NCBI GenBank assembly: GCA_003255025.1
Contig: QANY01011336.1
Location: forward strand, 1,643,311 to 1,707,310
Direction: 5' to 3'
Length of the DNA stretch: 64,000 nt
From: Datisca glomerata
Lineage: Eukaryota; Streptophyta; Magnoliopsida; Cucurbitales; Datiscaceae
A program made the position numbers and the translations under genes. The notes under the pieces are model-generated. The model searched no databases, was not told the DNA's origin, and saw only the letters and a list, made by a program, of their open reading frames with translations. Below, piece by piece: positions 57,200 to 64,000 of this stretch (positions are counted from its first letter, which is position 1; each line of letters begins with the position of its first letter).

Positions 57200-58354
57200 A
57201 TATGAGAGAGACGGGTTTTATCATCACCGATAAAAAAATAGATAGATTTTATCTTTGAAAAAATAGACAAGTTTTATTGTAGTGTTATGGTACTTTGATG
57301 ATATAGAACTTTTAGCAGTAGCAAGCACACAACAATAGTGTTTTTTATCGCTAGTTATTTTATCTTAAATAAGAACTCAAACGTTGTTTTTTACAAAATT
57401 TTGAAGTTTTAAAAATATGTCAAATCCAAATTAAGAAGGAGAAAGCAAAAAAGAAAAAGAAAAAAAAAAGAGAAGGATTAAGTAGAAGAAGAAAGGAAAA
57501 TAGAAAAATACATATTGTTACCTTATTAGAGATGATCAAGTAAAAGAATGAGAAATGAAAAAAAAATTAAAGAATGATAAGAATATAAAAATACATCGTG
57601 TTATCTTATGAGATTTTTTCTGAAAAATTTAGAAAATTTGAGAAGGAAAATTGAATAAATTTTTTTTTACTGTACCACAACTTTGTTAACGTCACACACA
57701 TGTATAAAAATATTTCTATCACGTCAGCAAACCGTTAAGTCTTTAATGGAATGTGAATGGAGTGATAAGATTGAAACATCTTACAAACTTTGATGATGTA
57801 ATTGAGAAAAATAGCGATGAAATTAAAATTTGGTCTATAATAACCATATAATTAATTTTTGGCAATTTAATTCACGATATAATCTTCGTTTTTTTTTCTG
57901 GCAGTGATGAATTTCTCATTGCCACAAATTATTAGTTGTTGAATCCATAATGGCCATATGGGTATCCAATTTAATTTTAATTGTGAAACTTAACTGAGAT
58001 ATACATATATTAAGAAGATGTGAGTTCGAGTAGCATCATTTATATAATTTTGGAAAAATATCATATTTCAATAAAATAGAAATTAGTTCTTTTTAAAAAG
58101 TAAAAAAATAGAAAAAAAATTAATATTTAAATATCATAAGTGTTTATGAAATGAAATCTTAACCATATAAAAAACCTAAATAAAAAAAAGAGTTTTCTAC
58201 AAGAAAAGTGAGACAGGTATAGGTACAGAGGTATCACAAGCACAAGCATCAGTCAATCAAAGCTTCTAACTTCAAGAGCTCTAAACCATACCATGAAGAG
58301 TTGATTTTTGTTGAGAGGTAACAAAATTACAAGGGCAGTTCCTTAAAAAAAATT
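57200..58354. other. Intergenic sequence downstream of the ABIL1-like gene
   Basis: AT-rich, with A-rich purine tracts at 57430-57560. It contains the inverted partner (57690-57865) of the dispersed repeat at 34250-34460. The last part includes the 3' UTR of the ABIL1-like gene (minus strand). Confidence 0.5.
57690..57865 (-). repeat. Dispersed repeat, inverted partner of 34250-34460
   Basis: The reverse complement reads tttttctcaattacatcatc, aaagtttgtaagatg and aacggtttgctgacgtg, matching the plus strand at 34300-34450. The family was not recognised. Confidence 0.7.
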
Positions 58355-61300
58355 TCAACTTGTTTTTTTAGTTCTTCTTAGGAGAGATAAGATGTCGCTT
58401 CCGCGTATTGATCTTCTATGGCGTCCATGCTTCTCGATACTCTGAAAGTGTATAAAAAACCCGACGAAATTGAAAAACATTTACTATTAAGGATATATAG
58501 ATTAGAGGATGTTATAGGACCTGAGTATATTAGTCACCTGAAAGTGAAATGTAGGATTTGAACCTTTTGATAGTACTGAGAAACCATCACAAACTGGCAC
58601 TACTGCACACACAATTGCATAGATAAACAATTTAGTCAATGTTATAAATAAAGAAAAGAGGTTAATCTAAACAGTTATACTAAAAGGAGTCATCTTACCA
58701 ATTATTTTTAAAATAAAATTGTTTGGAATATAATTATGAAAAAATTAATTATTAAAATATTAAATTTTTTATATTAAAAGGAGTTTCTGACTCAACTTTT
58801 TAATATTAAAATATTAAATTTTTATTATTTTTCTTAATACATCTTGTCCATTTAGATTTAGATAAAGGAACCAAATCTAACTATTGCATTTTATGTTACT
58901 AGCAACGACCAAAAATCTAAATCTGACATGTTGTATGTTAATATTTATTTGCACAAGTCTAACTATTGTATTTTTTAGCAATGATAGAAAATTTAAATCT
59001 GACATGTTGTATGTAAATATTTATTTGCAACTTTTGACATCTAGGATAAGAGTGTATGATTATTGAAATTATTTTATTAAAATATAATCGTGAAAAAGTT
59101 AACATATCTGAACGGCAGAGAATCAAAAACTTAATAAAAAGTGGTGACGTTAAGAGTGTTTTCCTTGAAAGCGTTTTTACGTTTTGAAGTATTATTTTGA
59201 CCCAAAACCGTGTAGATGTATTTTTCTTTTTTCATTGAGTGATTTTTTTTTTTATATTTGATGGTACTTTTCTATTATCCAAGAAGCATACATCAAATAC
59301 TTAAAAAAAAAGTAATTTTAAAATAGTATGTTTTAACCAATGCTTTAAAACAGAAAAACCTTACAAAATTGTTGTTAGTGTAAGTAATTAATGTCATGAA
59401 GTACATAAAATACGTCATACTTATAACTAAAGCACTTCTCAAATGAATTCCAATATTTTTTCTTAGCTTCTAAATATTTAGGTGTGTATATTAGTATTTA
59501 TGACTAGAAGTATTTTTATACATTGAAATAAAAATATCTTAAATACATAATTATGTAATATATATTTTTATAAAATTTTAAAATTATACTTAAAGAAATT
59601 ACAGTATATAGTTAAGTCTAAAAGTAAGAGTTATGCAATAACCCATTTTTTCTTAGGTAAATCATAATTTTTAGAGTGTCATATCATTGGTTTATTTATT
59701 TCATTTTCATGTTTACAAATTTACCCTCTATAGGTGGTTATCGGTTGTTGATTGTGTAGTTCCACTATAATTAATTAGTAGAATAATGAATCATTTGTTG
59801 ACATATTTATCGTTTCTTAAATTTAATTTTTATAATTATCTTTATCTTAATATAATCACGTAATAATTTTGGATTTTTGGTTATGAAAATTTCTTGTTTC
59901 TATAACCGATTGATAATTTAATTATAAAATTTGATTTTTCTTGATTTCAGCATTTTCATTTATTAGACTATCTTTTATTGTTATAGAAAAATATATTTCC
60001 TTCTTCGGCATTAGATTATCAATTCACAAGCAAACATACTTTTTCGGCATTCATCTATATTTGAACCTACAATTCATTTATCAATTACAAAAATCTTGTA
60101 ATAAAAAAATAAATTATTAAGCCGATTGAACATTATTGCTGATGATTGACTACTATTACCGGTATACTGTTAATTGCTTTCGAAGGTTGATGGAGATTGA
60201 AGTTGATTTAACTGCTGGTTGATACTTGGGCGGGAATTTTTACATTTTCAAATGCTTAATTTTTTAGAAAAAAATGATTTACGTTTTTAGTTTCAATTGA
60301 TTTTAGATCATTATGGTCAGTAATATTTTGATTTTTCAATTAATAAAGGATTATGTTGGGGCTGATTTTTAGAGACTTTTTAAAATTTAAACTTATATGA
60401 TAATATCTTAGATTGTTTTTTATGTTTTGAAACTAATTATATTTCCTTACGTCATTATTCATTTATTAATTAGAATATCGGTAATATTTGATTGATTTCA
60501 TGAATTATAATTTTTAGATTTTAGTTTTTGTTCTTTTATGTTTAACTTAATTGATTTATTTACGATTTTTTTATTAAGTTAACACAAAGATGGAGATTGA
60601 AAATGATTTACCTAGTGGTTGATGTTTGAGCGGGATTTTCAAACTCTAATTGTTTTAGGAAAAAATGATTTACATTTATTATTTATAATTTATTTCTAAA
60701 CAAATCTAATTTTATTTCTAAATTACCATTTATTACGATAGTGGTTGTAGTTTCCTTAATTATAGAGTATATAGACTGGTATATCATAATTTCCATTCGA
60801 TTGACCCATATTTACAGTATAGTTACTTTATACAGATGAATGACATTTTGGTCTAAATTTATTTACCGGTTTGGAAACTTGCTATTACCTATAATTTTTG
60901 AGACCGGACTATTGCTTAACATAATACTAGTAAACTTGTATATATTGAAAAAAATTTCTTATATTTATGTGCATGTAGGACCATTTTAGAAAATAATGAA
61001 ACCTCAGTTTCTTATATAAATACTTATACACACTAAAATATGTTTCAAACAATAATTTGTATCAAGTATAAGATGTGATTTAAAGTATCATTTTTAACGC
61101 ATTAAAAAAATATTTAGACAAAACGCTCTCAAACTCACTCTAATTATTATGGTAAACAACAATTTTACGAGCATTTGCCCAAGTCTTGTCTCGGATAAGT
61201 GCTTCCACTTGTCATGAGTTGTTATAAAAAGAACAGTTTCAAAGAACAGCACTTATTCATTCATGGCTTAGAAGAGGGACAAAAAATAGTACGTACCTAA

Positions 61301-63146
61301 TGCTGAATTAGAATCCCTTTTGACTGCAGCAGTTCTGGAATTAATGGCTGAGGATGACTTGTTAGTGTATGTGTATAAGAAAAGTGGTATTCCCTCTTCA
61401 ATATATAACTCTTCCTTCTCTTTTGTTTTTCTGCAATTTTGATCACTCCAATTCCTGCAATGGTTTGATATATATTGCTTAATTAATGCATTAACCACAA
61501 TGTCATCAGCTTATAACAAACTTTTTAATTAAGACGATCTCATGGATGTTTGATAGATGACGGTTCGGAGATCTCGAAGAGTCAATTTTTTTACGGTGTA
61601 CAAGATAATTGATACTGTATGGCTTATAGTTATATTTGGTTTACCAATGATTGTCCCAAAATAAAATTAACCAAACACGTATTATAATGTTAAAAACTGT
61701 TCTTAAACAAATTTTAGAGTATTTTTGGATCTTAACTCACTTTTCCTAAATAAAACTCATTTGCAAATCACAAATTAGACGAATCCGTAAATTGTCTTGT
61801 TCATGAAATGTATTTGTAGGAAAGTTAATACATATTAAAAGACGTATAATTACATAACGATGTTGAAAATAATTATTATTAGATAAATATTTTCACGTAC
61901 CAAACGTCCCTTAAAACCGATTTTTTGGAGATTGTAGGGAGCATACCTTGAATCTCCATTTGATGTTTCAAAATTTTTAATAGCTGCAAGAGAGAGAAAG
62001 TAGGGAAGTGATTAATTATAGTTTCAAACACTATAGTAAAAGAAGAATGTAATATATTATACAAGATATGATCATTAATTTACATGTCGATAAGTAGCGA
62101 GAGTGATATCGTGGCAAAATCTCGCTCCATTGTAATTTAGTCAGAGCCAGTTTATGAGCGTATTGTTCGCACGAAAATAATCTCTACAGAAGGGAAAAAG
62201 AGTTAATGAAATTAAAAAAAACAAAGGAGTATTGGAATGAAAAGGAAAATCAACAATACCAACTTGATTAAGGGAATTGATGCGAAGATCAAGTTGAGAG
62301 AAGTGATTAGTGTGAGAGATAACGTGATTAAGGTTAGAAGAAACGCCTCCAACATGATCAACCACTGTCACTACCGCTCTGCATATGTACTCCTTTGTGT
62401 TTTCAATCACACTGCCACACATCAATTAATTCCTTTGAGCCTTAATTTAAGCCGTCCATATAAGTTTAGACCATCCACATTGAAGGATTAGAAAATAAAA
62501 AAAGATAAAAGTAATTAGATTTGGGCTTTCAAGAAACATATTGAAAGATCTCAATCACACGAGAGTTGATTTTTTATTAAGTGTCAATTTTTCAAGTGAA
62601 AGACTATAGTACTTCAGGTATCATAATTTTTTCTCTCGAACAATCTACTTTAACATTTTTTTTTTCAAAAGATAATATACTTAATAACTAAATGATAAAT
62701 AATACAAAATATCATCAAATACAAATCAAATTAAAATTCTATCTCCCATACTGCCAAGTCGACTTAAATCATAATATTAAACTTTTTACAAATAAAGAAA
62801 GCAAAATGAGCATGAAAATAATAATAAAGAAAAAAAGAGTGTGAAATAAGAAAACAGAGAGACTCACTCTTTCTTCTCTTTACCATTCAGAAACGTAGAC
62901 TCACAGTAATCAGCAGCGTAATGAAGCTGAGAACGCAACTCTCTTAGCTCCTGCACCACAAAAACGACACTCAATACTCATCTAATCCAAGTCAAAACAG
63001 CATCTCACATTCCATTCCCTGCAAATGTCACACTGTTAAACTCCAAAGAGGAAAGAGAAGAAAACCTTGAGAGAATTGGCAAAGCGAGTAGATTCATCGG
63101 ACTCGGCTTCTGAATCTTGAATGGTTGAAGATTTCAGCCTCTGCAT
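58355..63146 (-). CDS. ABIL1: Abl-interactor-like protein (ABIL1-like), SCAR/WAVE complex subunit
   Basis: Eight exons on the minus strand: 63146-63066, 62950-62868, 62411-62264, 62183-62084, 61983-61947, 61454-61297, 58602-58538 and 58441-58355. All introns are GT-AG and phases close to 252 aa. The protein starts MQRLKSST and carries ELRELRSQLHYAADYCEST (exon 2), ENTKEYICRAVVTVVDHVG (exon 3), CEQYAHKLALTK and LPRYHSRYLS (exon 4), EEGIPLFLYTYTNK (exon 6), PVCDGFSVLSKGSNPTFHFQ (exon 7) and the conserved C-terminus GSDILSLLRRTKK (exon 8). ABIL proteins are the ABI subunit of the pentameric SCAR/WAVE complex that activates ARP2/3 actin nucleation. Intron 6 is 2694 bp, far longer than the others, and holds duplicated sequence. 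No disabling change was seen. The symbol is by family resemblance; the exact paralogue is not certain. Confidence 0.92.
60189..60680 (-). repeat. Duplicated block in intron 6 of the ABIL1-like gene
   Basis: A word of about 100 bp (gatggagattgaa, gatttaact or gatttacct, ggttgat, gcgggaattt or gcgggatttt, then gaaaaaaatgatttac) occurs at about 60189-60290 and again at about 60589-60680, in the same orientation. It suggests a segmental or transposon-borne duplication within the long intron. Confidence 0.75.
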
Positions 63147-64000
63147 TTCGCTGTTTCTTTCTGTACAGAATTTTATGGATAAAACAGGGGATAGGGCCTT
63201 TGGCGATCATACAGTCTCTCTCTCTATCTATCTATGAAATGAGGATTTGAATTGTAAAATTTGTTTCGTTATGAAGTGTATAAAGGCAACAAAAGCAAAA
63301 CAAAAGGCAGAATCTGAATTATGAGGAGCAACAACAGTTCACAGAGACGGAGAATGATGACAAAATTATATTGCAGCCCGTGAATTCCTGCTTTGTTTCT
63401 CTTTATTTGAAAGCACCCACTGCCCACTGTCCTGTCTGACAACATGTTTCTTTGCATTATATTTTAATTTAGAGTCGTTAAATCATTGCAATAGTGATTT
63501 AAAATGATCTGTGTCTTGTAGCTAAATAGTTATCACTTTAACTTTCAACATAAGTTTGAGGTTCAATCTCAATCAATGTAATCTCCCCTTCCCATTGATA
63601 AAAACAATAATGATATATGAAAATGAATAGTAGATGTTGAAATTTGACTGAATTGATTTATCAGATTAGATTTAAATGGTCCAGATCAATCCAACTCAAA
63701 TAAATAATTTTAAAAATAATGTTTTTTTTATAAAAGATTCAAGGCGACGAAATCTCAAGAGCGTCTGGTATAAACGTACAACCTCGGTTCACTAGATGCG
63801 AGTGAAAATAGGTTTTTCCCTCTATGAGATTTGAGATATTTGGATAAGAAAATAATCAAAGAGCTAAGAGTTTTTAGTAAGGAGTAGATAATTGCATTGA
63901 TTCAAATTAAATTTTCTTTGATACATATGGAAGTATTTATAGGTATTTCCCTCCATGGTCGTTTCAACCTCTTTTAATTGTAATATAAAGAACATTTATT
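63147..64000 (-). promoter_or_regulatory. 5' UTR and upstream region of the ABIL1-like gene
   Basis: The first 100 bp or so upstream of the start codon are pyrimidine-rich on the minus strand (agagagagactgtatg on plus near 63210), as in many plant leaders. No clear TATA box was fixed near the gene. Further right, a ctataaatac word on the minus strand (about 63930-63940) lies in sequence that looks like part of another repeat cut by the window edge. Confidence 0.4.

Noticed and set aside
62237..62491. Plus-strand frame of 84 codons
   Set aside because: It lies opposite exon 3 of the ABIL1-like gene and has no family resemblance.
61297..63146. ABIL1-like gene as a 3'-truncated pseudogene
   Set aside because: The missing last two exons were found at 58602-58538 and 58441-58355 with matching phase and conserved motifs FHFQ and DILSLLRR.

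Overview
The window is nuclear DNA of a flowering plant, most likely a eudicot. It is AT-rich, the genes have GT-AG introns, it carries plant-specific families (a TRM/LONGIFOLIA-type protein, an Abl-interactor-like SCAR/WAVE subunit, a UGT73-type glycosyltransferase remnant), and most of it is transposon debris. I cannot name the species.

Three protein genes look functional. They are a two-exon LC8-type dynein light chain (24395-24923, +), a convergent three-exon TRM-family gene encoding 799 aa (28877-25800, -), and an eight-exon ABIL1-like gene encoding 252 aa (63146-58355, -) with one 2.7-kb intron. All splice sites were placed by hand and every exon phase closes. The light chain is a general protein-dimerising hub. 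TRM proteins organise cortical microtubules and cell shape, and ABIL proteins activate ARP2/3 actin nucleation, so two of the three are cytoskeletal. Nothing shows that they are co-regulated.

A fourth, non-coding locus lies at about 7.5-9.3 kb on the minus strand: a small box C/D snoRNA cluster behind a telo-box promoter. One snoRNA carries two guides for 25S rRNA (U80-like). Two others share a guide for the 5' end of 18S rRNA (U27-like, predicted Am28).

Layout: 1.3-4.2 kb, PIF/Harbinger remnant (transposase plus Myb/SANT ORF); 7.5-9.3 kb, snoRNA locus; 10.2-12.3 kb, RNase H fragment and a truncated minus-strand copia LTR; 12370-18659, complete but inactivated Ty1/copia element with a 5-bp target duplication; 18.7-19.6 kb, LINE ORF1 remnant; 20.1-20.4 kb, UGT pseudogene; 24.4-29.4 kb, light-chain and TRM genes; 30676-32436, non-autonomous hAT element with an internal minisatellite; 35.0-55.1 kb, a LINE split by a 16.6-kb Tat/Ogre-type Ty3/gypsy element (36607-53177); 55274-57062, inverted solo LTR of the same family; 58.4-63.1 kb, ABIL1-like gene.

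The most unusual signals are the snoRNA cluster, the self-complementary primer region of the copia element in place of a tRNA primer site, and the inverted pair formed by the Tat 5' LTR and the solo LTR.
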